64,000 bases of DNA, taken from the NCBI RefSeq assembly GCF_001540865.1, contig NC_033630.1, positions 13,004,143 through 13,068,142 on the forward strand, given 5' to 3'. This document shows, one piece after another, positions 1-13,118 of this stretch. The notes below the pieces were generated by a model. The model did not search any database and was not told the origin of the DNA. It saw only the letters and a program-made list of their open reading frames with translations. This stretch comes from Ananas comosus (Eukaryota > Streptophyta > Magnoliopsida > Poales > Bromeliaceae). Each line of letters opens with the position of its first letter. Positions within the stretch are counted from its first letter, which is position 1. The translations under genes and the position numbers were made by a program.

Positions 1-1013
1 TTGTGATCTTTTTAAGTAGTTAATTTGCCTCTTTCTCAAAGTTCGAAAAAAAGCCAAATTTGAACAATAGCTTCATGGAGGAATTTCATTTTAAAAACTA
101 GTATATATGTGACAAGTGAGCTTAGACTTTTGCTTAGGCCTATAATGAACCTTTTCCTAAGTTGAATTCCTCTTTTATGTTTTGCATGATAATTATGGCT
201 TCTATACCTAAACTATAAGGTGGGGTTAACTAAGCCTCAAATAGTTAATATATATATATACAGTACTCCATTACAATCTCCATAAAATTAGGTAAAAAGT
301 CGCGAAAAGTAATAGTACAATTTAAAGAAAAAAGAAAGAAAAAGAGAGAAAAAAAAAAAGATAATTAATTTATTAATTGCGAAGTAATCATACATTATAA
401 TTACTTTTTACTTGTCAATTGCACTCTAGTGCGGAAAGGAATTAAAGGGCTAAACCCACATGCCTCAAAATGTGGGATGTGTCTCCACTAAGAATCTTCT
501 TTTTTTTTATGGATTAATTTATCTTATCTTAATACTCACTAAAATTAAACTAATGCAAACAAAATTATTTGAGCTAGGACAAAGTAATTTATTATTTGAA
601 GTTCTAATAATTCATTTAGTTAATTTGGGCCATAGTAGGAGTGATGGAGGAGCCTTTAGATGATGGTGTGGAATTGATGATAAACACTTTGTTGTGATGC
701 TTTAAAGCATGATTTTGTTGAGCATTTTTTTAGAACTTTTATTTTGTACCTTTTTTTGCGACTAGCAAGATACATTGTTACAACTTGCAAAGGTCGCAGG
801 AAAAAAAATTTTTTTTTTTTTTGAGAACAAATAATTTCTTCTGCTTAACAGCTCAAAGAAAAAACAAAATTTGATCTACTGATTGTAGTTGAGTCGAGCA
901 GATTGATGAGGAAGTGAACTTGGTAGCTTTTAAAGTTAAGGAGTATGTAACGTTTAAGTGTTTTTTTGAAAACACGTTGTTTCTTATCTTTTAACATAGC
1001 ATAAATAAATAAA

Positions 1014-1082
<69 letters not shown>

Positions 1083-4000
1083 TTTTTCAGCTTTTGGATC
1101 AACTCTTTTCATTATTTTTAACCATTGGATTAAATACTATAACTCAGTGAGAACCACTCGATCAACCCTAGGGGGGCCACTCAACTCTAATAGACTAATA
1201 TCATTCTGACCCTACAATTTTTCATCAAATGGTTAAAACCTTGATAGCAAAAAGAGCGTTTTACTATTAATAGTATTCCAGCCTAATTCTATATATATAT
1301 ATATATATATATATTTATTTATTTATTTATTTATAAGCATTGCACTGATATCATCATGTACGCTAAAACCAATTTGATAGAAAATGATTAACGCATATTC
1401 TTAATTAATAACGTGTAGTGCTAGGTCTAGTCTTTTACTTTCAACTGGAGAATTAGTATTAAAAGTACTTGGAAACATGATGCTCCAAACATCGTTCAAA
1501 AAATTAAGTTTGTATTTTATGTTTATAACTCATGCATGTATTTGTTATCTTTTACTCCAGCATTTGACAAGAAAAAAAAAATGCAATGTACATGATCTCC
1601 GAGGTACTTTGAGACATATATTAGCTGTTCTTTGGTTGTTATATAGCAGGAGAAAGATTCCTATTAATATACACTGAAAACCAAGACATAGCAGTAGATA
1701 GATTCCTATTATATTGTTTAAATTTCATTAGTCATAATAGAATTATTAATCAATTTATGATCTTATTCTACTGGATATTCATAGCATCCACCAACTTTAT
1801 ACTATACGGATCTTAAAGCTCCATATATACCTTCACTTATTAAATAATATTGTCATTGTTATAATTACAATACTTTGTTGAGTAACCACATACTCTTTTT
1901 TTTTTTTTTTTCCTAATATATAATTCTCAGTCAGTATTTGTCTACATTCCATAATCTACAGCTGAAGTATCGATCGGCATTTGATTAGTATATAATTGAG
2001 CTGTATTTGTGTCGTAAATTGGATATTAGAATCGCAATTATCCACTTGCATCTAGATCTAGCATCTCTAATCCAAACTTAATTAAGTAATTAATTAAGCA
2101 ATTTAATAAGTAGTTAATAATCATGGGTAGTGGAATCATATCTGTGGTCCATGCATCACAATATTTAATTTAATTAGTGATTAAGTTTAATTACTTAAAT
2201 ATATATTAGAGTATTCAAATGGGTACGTAAGAGGTTTTGTTGGAATTAAACCAGCTATGTACATGCTCTCTAGCGCTCAAAGTGAAAGTGTTAAATGTAC
2301 TAATAACAGTTGATTAATTTTATAATTTAATGGCATTTAACAAGTAACATATTCATGTGTATATGGGTACTAAAACAAGTAGTTACCTATCAAGTAAATA
2401 TTACAACATATATAGTAAAAGAAAACTTATACCATTATATTTTTAATGTACTTGTATCTCCTCTTTCTATGAGCTTAAACACTTTTATCTTTTGTTATCA
2501 AATTAATTGGTGTTATAATATTTGATTTGTTTGTGACGATTGTGGGATGTTATTTTTTTATTTTCAAAGGTACGATAGATGATGTGCACGAGTAGTACAT
2601 TAATTTTAAGTTTTAAGAGCTGTTTAATCTTACGTACGTAGGTCGAAAAATTTACGTAAGAACGACTTTCGTACAAAATTTGGAAATCTAATAATGATTT
2701 TGGTATATTGAAGAATATATTAGTTATTCATTTTTCTTAATATGGTTTACATAAATAATTTCAAACATACTGGAAAAAAAATGTCACGTACATACACCAT
2801 TTTAAAAGCAACAAAGGATAAACCATTTCTACTATTTTACGTTGTTTAATAAAACCAATTGGTTGCATAAAATTAAACAGTAAAACTCGTGACTTAAATT
2901 GAAAATCTAGCTCATCAAACCACTAACACCAAAATAATATTGTGATCTCCGTGAGCGTATATCCTCGACATCAAAAACAATTCTTTCCTCGACTGCATCT
3001 ACTACAATATTGTCAAGATTAATAATGAATCATGCATTTCCTACAAGATCGACATCAAGTTTTGTTAAATATGGTATTCGAGACAGTTTTAAGCTCTTTA
3101 TTTTAAGATATACTAAGTGTCAATAATATGATTCATCTGATATTTATCATATACACGCTAACTCCAATAGTATAAAAAACTCATCAACAATTAATGATAT
3201 ATTTATATGGCTTATTTCTTTGATTGGATTGGTCTAAAAGACTAAATCCACATAAATTTGTCAATCCTAAATAATTAATTAAACAGCCCAAAATGAATAT
3301 CCCATCACCATCCACGTCAATATGCGTGTTTGTGTTTGTGGTTTCTCTCCTTTTGATGAAGGGTTGGGTTTATTTGTTCTCTTCGTCGCACTTATCGACA
3401 AAATTTCTTACTTACACATCATAAAAATAATTAAGTTGTGTGTCCCACTCTATGGCTCTTATATATTAATTCTTTGCATTAATATTTATGCAATGCAACC
3501 CCACTATATATATATATGTATACTTGTTTTCCCTACAAACCATTATGTCAAGGCCAAATAGATTAATAAGTAAAGTAATTAACATAGGATAATTAATCAA
3601 ATTGCTTAAAGATAAAAATGTATGAAGTGCCCTAAGCTATAGGCCACTTTTGAAATAGGCTCCACAGTTTTTTTATTATTTTTTATTGACACTTGGTCCC
3701 CACAACTTTTAAATTTTTTTTTATTTGAACATTTGTTAATTCAAATTTTTTGTTACTTTTGTTGTCTGTATTACCAAGCCGTGGTTATTTATTCTGGTTT
3801 TATTTGTAAAAGTATTATTAGAATAATTAAATCTGATAAAACTATCGACAAATTTAATCAAATTTTAAATTAATTTGGCTAAATTATTTAGTTCAAAATA
3901 AAAAAAAAACAAAAGTTAAGAAGATGCCAATATATCTATACATAAAAAAAGTAAAACTAAAGGAGCTATATATTTTGAAATTGCCTATTGTTGGGGGGTC

Positions 4001-4394
4001 TTGTTATGTTTTTAACCTAATAACTAAAATATAATAAAATTAATTCATGAAAATAATAATTGTACAATGAGAGTAAAATTATACCACAGATCACAACAAC
4101 ACCACCATGATCTCTCCACCTTCTCTTCCTCACATGCCACCCTTGATCATAAAACCTTAAATTATTTCCTCTCTCCTCACTCCCTTATACCCCATGGATG
4201 TGCCCTACCCCCCCCCCCCCATCCCTCATGCCTAGATTCTTTTCTTGCCCCCCTCCCTCACCAACCTTTTAAATTTTAGTCACTATAACTATTGTTTTTA
4301 TTATTATTGTAGTAGCCATGCGTACACCAATTAGTCAAGCTAAATCTTAATTACTCTTATCTCTCTTGTTATAGATACAGCACAAAACTATGTT

Positions 4395-4434
<40 letters not shown>
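1..4434. other. AT-rich intergenic DNA, no gene recognised
   Basis: Only short ORFs occur and none resembles a known protein. The stretch holds homopolymer runs, (TA)n tracts near 250, 1015-1048, 1292-1312 and 4397-4434, a (GA)n tract at 1049-1082, and a C-run near 4210. A short segment around 1130-1280 may be an old repeat but no clear ends are visible. Nothing else can be supported. Confidence 0.6.
1009..1082. repeat. Compound (TA)n-(GA)n microsatellite
   Basis: A TA-dinucleotide tract runs directly into a GA tract. It creates a spurious minus-strand ORF rich in Ser/Leu and Ile/Tyr. It is not near any recognised gene. Confidence 0.85.
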
Positions 4435-4437
<3 letters not shown>

Positions 4438-4880
4438 TTTAACTGGGCTACTATCGGTAGTAAACTACTCGGTTTAATTACTACCGATTTGTTTTTTATG
4501 ATAGAGCTTCCAAATCGACGATCGGCATCGTTGAACATGATCTAAACCATTTAAATTATCTAAAAATCAAATTTTATAATTTTTTGGCATCACTAACTGA
4601 ACGATCAAAGGGTCACAAAATCTATAATTTTAATGACCGATATGGTGCATTTGCTCGTTTAACGGTATAGAAGAGTTCAAATTAACTAAATTTTTGTTAA
4701 AAAATTTTTTAAACTATTTAAAATAAGATCTAGACTCTAGATCTCAAATATAAAAATTGTATCATCACTTTTTGAAGGATATTCATTTCCAGCCATTCAT
4801 TTTTATGTTCACTTGATGGACAAGAGAACAACATTGAAAATGTGTGAAATTTGATTTCCAGATAGTTTAAATAGATATAT
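4435..4880. mobile_element. Truncated Mutator-like MITE (third family copy)
   Basis: The left end begins GAG directly after a (TA)n tract and carries a CTATCGGTAGTA segment like the terminal repeat of the copy at 13128-13672. Interior landmarks of the family follow in the same order: an AAATCGACGATCGGC block near 4510, a TTTTTTGGCATCA block near 4580, and a TATCATCACTTTTT block near 4760. The right terminal inverted repeat is missing; the sequence runs into a (TG)n tract and the hAT-like element that follows. I infer a degraded, end-truncated copy. Confidence 0.6.
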
Positions 4881-4889
4881 ATGTGTGTG

Positions 4890-5343
4890 TAGAGATGTTA
4901 ACGGGTCGGATTCGGGGCGGATTTTTAAAAACCCGAACCCAAACCCGACTCCAAACCCGAGATCTGAACCCGAACCCGAACCCGACGGATTTTAAAAATC
5001 CATATCCAAACCCGAACCCGACAAAAAATCCGAAACCCGAACCCAAACCCGAACCCGAAAATTTGAACCCGAAACAATTATTTCTTTTTTCAATATTTCA
5101 AAATATATTATATCAAATCTAAATTTTTAAAATACAAATTCAAATATAACATCAAATTTTTATATATATATTATATATAATACAAAATAAATTCGGGTTC
5201 GCGTCGGGTACAATCAAAATCCATATCCGAATCCATATCCGTCGAGTTTCTATTTTTGATATCCATATCCATCGGATATATCTGTTTCATTCGGGTTCGG
5301 ATTCGGATAAAATTTCGGATATCCATACCCATTGACATCCCTA
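4890..5343. mobile_element. hAT-like MITE made of degenerate CCCGAA units
   Basis: The left end reads TAGAGATGTTAACGGGT and the right end, reverse-complemented, reads TAGGGATGTCAATGGGT, so the element has imperfect terminal inverted repeats of the TAGGGATG type known in Ac-like hAT elements. It is flanked on both sides by TGTGTGTG, which would be the 8-bp target duplication of hAT, although the flank is itself a (TG)n microsatellite and so cannot prove it. The interior consists of degenerate AACCCGAACCC and GGATATCCATA units. It has no transposase. ORFs inside are low-complexity Asn/Pro or Met/Asp runs and not genes. Confidence 0.7.
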
Positions 5344-5351
5344 TGTGTGTG

Positions 5352-7623
5352 TGTGTGTGCACCCGTATTAGTCTGCTTGAGGGAAAGAGAGAGTGTTACA
5401 GTCGTTTGTAATTCCAAAAGTTTAAGCTTTTAGAGAACGACGATATTTCTAACATCAATATTAATACGACACTTTTTCTTAGATTTAGACTTGAAAGTTC
5501 TTAACAGGTTTACGATGTAAACTTGTACTCTTTAAGTAGGGCCTCTTAGCATACGAAACAATTACTTTTTTTAAAAAAAAGCTTTTAAAGAGAGAGAGAG
5601 AGGAGTGGAAATGGCATGATATGGATCGATGTGTGGTTGTCATTAATTTTCTTATATTTGCATAAGACCACAAGTCCACGAGATTAGATAGAAAATTAGA
5701 GAGATACCATCAAACAAACAAATGGATTTGTTATGTATGGATGAATAGATATGGCCAAGATGCAAGGGAGAGGCAAGCTAGCAAAAGAGTCCACAATCTC
5801 ACGTGATGGACAGATTACATTTTTTTTTTTTTTTAAACACAATCAATTTAAATATTGTTTACTTTAATAATAAAAAAAAAGAACACCAAAATCTTTTTAT
5901 ATTAATATTCACAAGGGTGCATGAGTGGGTAACACTATTAATTAAGGGGCTGGTAATTATTGCTGGGGGTAGATCTAGGCAAAGCCCTTTGGTGAAAACT
6001 AAAAACCTTCGAGAATTAGTACCATGCAATTCAATGATTGGATTAATAGAGCATAGGCTATATAATATAGCTTCATTTACGTTTTATTAAATGTATGTAA
6101 TTACCTTTTTTTTCCCCCCCTTTGGTAACAATGTAATTAACCAAATCGAATGACTTAGCCATGCAGAAAATGAACCAAATGGTATATATATAAGCAAACC
6201 TTAATTGTTGGTTGCATAGGCTATATAGCTTCATAAGCTCTCTTCGTTCCAAGAGGTTTTAAGTTCTATCAACCTTATAAAGCCAGTGAAAATGGCATAA
6301 CTCATTTGATACTCGTAATGCATGCGAGCGAAGTATTAAGTCTGACTATAAACGATCAGATTGATCTTTTGGATAAGAGATAAAAGGAAGAATGAAAAAG
6401 AAGATAAAAAGTAACGTGCTTGTAATGTCATTCCATTGTAACCAATCCCAATTCCCAAACCCAATCCCTATGAACTTAGGTAGTTATTCTACAGCTGGGT
6501 ACATTGTAATATTATTAGTGCCAAAATACATGTGTAGCAGGGAGGGTAGATCTAGAGATTTTGTATGAGAGCACAGTACTGTTTGAGATTAGAGATTGGC
6601 GGCTTACGGGGCAACACAAAAGTACAAGCAACGACAGAGTGTGTTTATTACTGTACTAGCTAGATCATCATAAAAAATAAAAAAAAATGAAAGGGTAGCT
6701 TAGATCTAGAAATAAGTTCACTAACAACATATATGCATGTGCATCCCTGCATTGTGATGACACATGCATGTTGGTCACCTCTCCGATTGTTTCTAATTAA
6801 CCACATTAATCAGAGCTAGATCTACGATTTACTTAATGTTTATGCTTTTACAAAAGAGAGAAGCTATTGGGAGCGAAATCTTAATAAAAAGTTATCGGTA
6901 TTTTTTCGAATAACAGCAAAAGCTTTGCGGAAACAAGAAGATCCTTAAGCACGCATCGTAGGTGGATGATGCTCGCATATTACTCTACTTTTCAAGTAAT
7001 TATTTCTGTGCGTGCTATGCCTTTCCGGGAAGTTTAATAATGTATGTTTTTTGAGCATTATAATTAACTGTGGAGGCCATGTTACCTCTCTGCCACAATC
7101 AATCTCCTAAGGCAAAAGCTAAAACAGGCTTATATATGCATAAATCGCCACTAATCGATCCTCACCGTTCCCCATCTCCTTGTGTACTTATTAATTTTTT
7201 TTGGATTTAAAGTAGTATTCACTACCCATCCGCCATACAAACATTGATGTGTATAATCAATAAACAAATCCGAGGACACCATCCAAATTCCCATCTCCCT
7301 GCTCGTGGTCTTGGATCCGGAGATTCTGGGTCTTTGACGATGATGGCCCCACAATATTATTATTATTTTAATAAAAGCTAAAATGATCACTTATTATTAC
7401 TATTCGTTGCTATTATTTTAGTAATTAATTAAGCTAGTGATCTGCGGTTCATACTTGTCGATCGCTAGCTCCCTCCTCTCCTATTTTTACTAATCTTTAT
7501 TACCTTCTCCTCCCACTAATCTAATCTACTCCCCTCTCTTCTTTTGCTTGCTTTGCACACAAAGCAAAGCTCGAGAGTGAGCTCGGTTTTTGTGTGAATA
7601 CATAATACATAATAATAATAATA
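5352..7623. other. Intergenic DNA upstream of the receptor kinase
   Basis: No ORF resembling a known protein was seen. The final 150 bases before the ATG at 7624 are relatively C/T-rich and probably contain the promoter and 5' UTR of the LRR kinase, but I cannot point to a convincing TATA box. An AATAATAATAAT run immediately precedes the start codon. Confidence 0.55.
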
Positions 7624-10600
7624 ATGCCCACCTCCGCGGAGGCCGCAATACGGAGGACCTGTTTCTCAATTCTACCTGCATTCGTCTGCTGTTGTTTGCT
7701 GCTGCTAGTTTCGTTTATGTTCGGCGCGTCGACGGCGATCGACGCGCAGGGCGAGGCGCTGCTCGCGTGGAAGCGGACGCTCAACGGTTCCGAGCCGGCG
7801 CTGGCCGACTGGAGCGCGGGGGATGCGAACCCGTGCCGGTGGACGGGCGTGTCGTGCGACGGTGCGGGGCGGGTGGCGGAGCTGAATTTGCAGTATGTGG
7901 ACCTGCTGGGCGGCGTGCCGGGCAATCTCAGCGCGCTGGCCGGGTCGCTGGAGAAGGTGGTACTCGCGGGCGCGAACCTCTCCGGCCCGATCCCGCCAGA
8001 GCTGGGCGCGCTCCCGCGCCTCACCCATCTCGACCTGAGCGGCAATGCGCTCACGGGCGCGATCCCGGCCGGGCTCTGCCGCCCGGGCAGCCGCCTCCGG
8101 CAGCTGCTGCTCAATTCTAACAGGCTGGAAGGCCCGATCCCCGACGCGATCGGAAACCTCTCCGCCCTGCAGCAGCTGATCATCTACGACAACCAGCTGG
8201 CGGGGCCGATACCGCCGAGCGTCGGCCTGCTGAGCGGGCTGCAGGTGCTCAGAGCGGGCGGGAACAAGAACCTGCAGGGGCCGCTGCCGGTCGAGATCGG
8301 CAACTGCTCCGGGCTGGTCATGCTCGGCCTCGCGGAGACGAGCATCTCTGGGCCGCTGCCCGCGAGCCTGGGCCGGCTCGAGAACCTCGAGACGCTGGCG
8401 GTCTACACGGCCCTGCTCTCGGGTCCGATCCCGCCCGAGCTGGGCCAGTGCGGCTCGCTGCAGAACATCTACCTGTACGAGAACTCGCTGTCCGGACCGA
8501 TCCCGCCGCAGCTGGGGCGGCTCGGGCGCCTCAGGAACCTGCTGCTGTGGCAGAACAGCCTGGTGGGCGTGATCCCGCCGGAGCTGGGCGGGTGCGCCGA
8601 GCTCGCCGTGGTGGACTTCTCGATGAACGGGCTCACCGGCCGGATCCCGCCCGCGCTGGGCAATCTGAGCGCGCTGCAGGAGCTGCAGCTGAGCGTGAAC
8701 CAGATCTCGGGGACGATCCCCCGGGAGATCGCCGGGTGCGGGAACCTGACCGATCTCGAGCTCGACAACAACCAGATCTCCGGGGCGATCCCTCCGGAGC
8801 TCGGCCGGCTCAGCAGCCTCCGGATGCTGTACCTCTGGGCCAACCGGCTCACGGGCAGCGTGCCGCCGGAGCTCGGGGACTGCGCGGATCTCGAGGCGGT
8901 GGACCTGTCGCAGAACGGCCTGACGGGCCCGATCCCGAGGGGGATCTTCCGGCTGCCCCGGCTGGCCAAGCTGCTGCTCCTCGACAACGACCTGTCCGGC
9001 GGGATCCCCCCGGAGATCGGGGAATGCACCTCGCTGATCCGCTTTCGCGCCGGCGGGAACCGGATCGCGGGGCCGATCCCGCCGGAGATCGGGGCCCTGA
9101 AGAACCTCAGCTTCCTCGACCTCGGGTCGAACCGGATCTCCGGGGCGATCCCCCCGGAGATCGCCGGGTGCCGGAACCTCACCTTCGTCGACCTCCACGG
9201 CAACGCCGTCGCCGGGGTGCTCCCCGCGGGGCTCTTCGAGGGCCTCGTCTCGCTCCAGTTCCTCGACCTCTCGAACAACTCCGTCGGGGGGGCGCTGCCC
9301 TCGGAGCTCGGCCTCCTCACGTCGCTCACCAAGCTCGTCCTCGGCCGCAACCGCTTCGAGGGCGCGATACCGCCGGAGATCGGGGCGTGCGTGGGGCTCC
9401 AGCTCCTCGACCTCGGCGGGAACCTCCTCTCCGGCGAGATCCCGGCGAGCCTCGGGAGGATCCCGGCGCTGGAGATCGCGCTCAACCTCAGCGGGAACGG
9501 GCTCTCCGGCGGGATCCCGCCCGAGTTCGCCGGGCTGGGGCGCCTCGGGGTGCTCGACCTCTCGCACAACCGCCTCTCCGGCGACCTCCGGGCGCTCGCG
9601 GGGCTCCAGAACCTCGTCGCGCTCAACGTCTCCTTCAACGACTTCTCCGGGAGCGTCCCGGAGACCGCCTTCTTCGCGAAGATCCCGATCGCGGACCTCG
9701 AGGGGAACCCCTCGCTCTGCCTCGCCGGGTGCGGTGGCTCCGGCGGCGGAGGAGGAGAGAGGATTGGGGCGCGCCGCGCCGCCCGGATCGCGACGGTGGT
9801 GGTGCTCTCCGCCGCGGTGGCCCTGGTGGCGCTCTTCGCCCTCCTCCTCCTCGATCGCCGGCGCCGCCGCGGGCGAGGGACGGGGATCGGAGGGGATGAG
9901 GAGGGCGGCAAGGAGGGGGAGATGTCGCCGCCGTGGGAGGTGACGCTGTACCAGAAGCTGGAGATCGGGGTGGGGGAGGTGGCGCGGAGCCTCACGGCGG
10001 CGAACGCGGTGGGGCGGGGGTGGTCGGGGACGGTGTACCGGGCGAGGGTTCCGGCGACTGGTGCGGCGATCGCCGTGAAGAGGTTCCGCGCGGGGGACGA
10101 GGGGGCGGCGGCGGCGTTCGCGTGCGAGATCGGGACCCTGGCGCGGGTGCGGCACCGCAACATCGTGCGCCTCCTGGGCTGGGCCGCGAACCGGCGCACG
10201 CGGCTCCTCTTCTACGACTACCTCCCGAACGGAACCCTAGGGGAGCTCCTCCACGGAGGAGGAGGAGGAGGAGGAAATGGAGGAAATGGTGGGGGTTCTT
10301 CGGTGGCGGTGGTGGTGGTGGGGGAGTGGGAGGTGAGGTTGGGGATCGCCGTGGGGGTGGCGGAGGGGCTGGCGTACCTCCACCACGACTGCGTCCCGGC
10401 CATCCTCCACCGCGACGTCAAATCCGACAACGTCCTCCTCGGCGACCGCTACGAGGCCTGCCTAGCCGACTTCGGCCTCGCCCGCGTCATCGCCGACGAC
10501 TCCCCCGCCGCCGCCGCCGCCCACGACTCCGCCCCGCCCCCCTTCGCCGGATCCTACGGCTACATCGCCCCCGGTAATTAATTAGGTTGAAGTTTTTGAA

Positions 10601-11122
10601 ATCTGCTGTGCGTGTTCAGCGCCAAAAACATCCACTAATGATTAACTATATATATCATGGTATATTGGTATTGTTGCAGAGTACGGGTGCATGGGGCGGA
10701 TCACGAGGAAGAGCGACGTGTACAGCTTCGGGGTGGTGCTGCTGGAGATCATAACGGGGCGGCGGGCGGTGGACCCGGCGTACGGGGAGGGGCGAGGCGT
10801 GGTGCAGTGGGTGCGGGAGCACCTGCGGGCGAAGCGGGACCCGGCGGAGGTGGTGGACCCGCGGCTGCAAGGGGCGCAAGGGGTGCAGGAGATGCTGCAG
10901 GCGCTGGGGATCGCCCTGCTCTGCGCCAGCGCCCGCCCCGACGACCGCCCCACCATGAAGGACGTCGCCGCCCTCCTCCGCGGCATCCGCCACGACGACC
11001 CCAACGACGCCGCCGCACCCCCCAAGCTCGCCTCCCCAGCCGCAGCCGAGCCGCCCGGGAAGGCTCCGGCTTCCACCACGGCTCGCTCTCCTCCTCCGCC
11101 TCGTACTCTTCCTCCGCCGTGA
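7624..11122 (+). CDS. LRR receptor-like kinase, subfamily XI, RGF/GLV-receptor type
   Basis: Two exons, 7624-10573 and 10680-11122, joined at a GT-AG intron inside the APE motif (GYIAPG|EYG), give 1130 residues. The order is: signal peptide (about 1-38), N-terminal LRR cap, more than 20 plant-type LRRs with GxIPPELG units, a transmembrane helix near 722-744, and a kinase domain. Kinase motifs are present: glycine loop GRGWSGTVY near 797, lysine K819 in IAVKRF, catalytic HRD with D931, DFG with D949. HRD arginine makes it an RD kinase and active by motif. R210-A-G-G213 fits the RxGG motif described for root-meristem-growth-factor receptors. By family it would sit in the plasma membrane and sense a secreted peptide. 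Coding DNA is very GC-rich, typical of grass-type monocot genes, which creates long spurious antisense ORFs. The Gly-rich insert near 878-893 and Pro-rich C-terminus are low complexity. The exact subfamily member is not settled. Confidence 0.93.
10574..10679 (+). other. Single intron of the LRR kinase gene
   Basis: Donor GTAATT follows the G of the GYIAPG codon and the acceptor TTGTTGCAG precedes AGTACGGG. Splicing restores the GAG-TAC codons of the conserved APE-Y segment. A single intron at this place is usual in this kinase subfamily. The intron is AT-rich, in sharp contrast to both exons. Confidence 0.93.
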
Positions 11123-11796
11123 GCGGCGCTTTCCGGTGAGCTTTTTTTTTTTTCCCGACGAGGCCACGTGGCGCGGTGTTTCCGTGCGCATGGTGAACCG
11201 GGCGTTCCCTCCCATCCTCTCCGCGCAATTCTGACTTCTGAGCGGACGGATAGATCGAGCATAATGCATGGAACGGAGGGCTAGGGAGATACGGTGCACG
11301 GGAAAGAGGGCTGAACCGGGTCTACGAACCGATTCGGCTTTGGAGGGATATGGATTATGGAGTGGGGCCCATTCGAGGACCACATTACCTATCCTGTAGG
11401 GGAGGTGATGTACTGATGTGTGCTGCATCGATCGATCGGTCGCTTTCGACGTGTGGAGAATTGCCGAATTGGGGGGGTCTCCATGGCGAGAGGAATTAGT
11501 GTTCGAGGACGTAACGACGAGGAGGTGGGGAGTCGGTCGGGAAAAGCGGTGCGTCGTTTTGTGTGCGCTTTTTCAGAGATTTGATTGTAATTATTATTAT
11601 TGAATGACTTTGTAATTATATGCACATCATCTAATCTAATTTGGAATTTAATTTGAGATAAATAACGCAAGGAAAATAAATAAAAATAAAATAAAAAAGA
11701 AAAGGAAAGAAAAGAAAAAGGGAGTCCACACTTATTATGCACCATTTAAAAATAAAAAATGCTCAGATCACATATATATATATATATATATATATA
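11123..11796. other. 3' flank of the LRR kinase gene
   Basis: GC content falls quickly after the stop codon. The region should contain the 3' UTR. No further coding sequence is recognised; ORFs here are shadows of the GC-rich exon or low complexity. A (TA)n tract at 11772-11796 abuts the next transposon. Confidence 0.6.
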
Positions 11797-12349
11797 GAGC
11801 AGGGCTGCTGTGCTCTCAGGAGCACGGAGGCCTCCGTACTCCTGAGCCGTTTTCGATGATGGAATTTTCGAATCGACGATCAGCTCCGTTAGACTTGATC
11901 TAGCGCATTTGAAGTTTCTAAAAAATAATTTTTGCGATTTTTTGATATCATTTACCTAGTGATCGAAGGTTTCAAAATCCATAATTTTGAATGGTTGATA
12001 TTTGCCGTTTTCAAGTTTAACGGTGTAGAAGTATTCAAATCAGATGAAATTTTGATACAAAATTCTTTATACTATCTACAACAATATCAATATTTTTGAT
12101 CGAAAATTTTAGTACTATATCACCACTTTTTATATGATTTTTATTTTCAGCCGTTAAAAATTATTGATTTTGAATCCTTTCGATGCTAGGTAAAAGATAT
12201 CGAAAAATCGTAAAAATTATTTCTAGAGAACTTCCAAAATACCTAGATCAAGTTTAACGGAGCCGATCGTCGATTTGAAAATTCCATCATCGAAAACGGC
12301 TTCCGGAGCACGGAGGCCTCCGTGCTTCTGAGAGCCAGCAGTCCTGCTC
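11797..12349. mobile_element. Mutator-like foldback MITE, copy 1
   Basis: The 553-bp element begins GAGCAGGGCTGCTG and ends with its near-exact inverse CAGCAGTCCTGCTC. The inverted repeats are long, over 100 bp per arm, and include a 14-bp perfect palindrome ACGGAGGCCTCCGT near each end and a GATGATGGAATTTTC block. Flanks are TA-rich: the 9 bases on the left (ATATATATA) and right (AATTATATA) agree at seven positions, consistent with a worn 9-bp target duplication. No ORF. It is related to 13128-13672 by shared inner blocks (AACGGAGCC and TCGTCGATT). Confidence 0.75.
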
Positions 12350-12391
<42 letters not shown>

Positions 12392-13118
12392 TATTAATAT
12401 ATATATATATTTATTTTTTTTTTTTTTGAGAGATAGGTAGCACGTTATCCGTTTCGTTTATTTCATTTAGAAATAAACTTAACTGGAAATGTGAATCAAC
12501 TAGGATTCGAATTTGGATCTCGGATACCAACCAGTAAGTCCTTTGCCACTTGCTTTAGGGACAATCGGTGATTAGATCACATATTAATGTTATATATTGA
12601 TTGATAAATTTATACAGCATTGTGGACAGGCAAGTTCAAGCTTACGAGAAGCTCTCATTTGTATTCTACCAAACCTTTATGGTTCTTTCGTTTTTTTTGG
12701 TTTCCTCACATTTAATTCATATGTGAAACAAAATGTTTGATATAAGAGGTTAATTATAACACTATTCTCTGGCAAGCTTAAGCTAATACGAATTAATTAA
12801 TTAATACTTTTCTAAATCGTCTATTGCGCCAACATGCCAATAATCTGCGAATTTTCATTAATTTATAACTGTACTCTAGCTTTAGTTATTGAAAGAATCC
12901 TATTTGTTGACAATGAGATTTATTTGTAAATGATAGATAGTCGTTGTTATTGGATTAGATGAAGTTTCCTTATCCTTAGTTGTGAGTGGGGCAAATGAGA
13001 GTGACAACCTAACTCAAGTTGCAATCTACTGTTGAGGGTGAGCCGTCAATTCCAGACAGCGAATGCCAAATCCCTAACAATATATGTGGTATCAAATGGA
13101 AAAGAAAAAAAAATAGTC
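12350..13118. other. Intergenic spacer between two related MITEs
   Basis: A (TA)n tract follows the first element (to about 12410). The rest is AT-rich with no coding sequence or repeat that I can recognise. Confidence 0.5.

Noticed and set aside
6720..6770. Possible small hairpin ATGCATGTG...CACATGCAT as a microRNA
   Set aside because: The stem is only about nine bases and no known plant microRNA sequence is present.
8448..9899. 483-codon second-frame ORF within the receptor kinase
   Set aside because: It is a shifted-frame shadow of the LRR repeats, rich in Arg, Ala, Gly and Pro, with no domain.
7705..10199. Very long antisense ORFs (816 and 576 codons) opposite the receptor kinase
   Set aside because: They arise from extreme GC content and periodic LRR codons. 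Their products are Arg/Pro/Asp-rich without domains, and the sense frame is a clear kinase.
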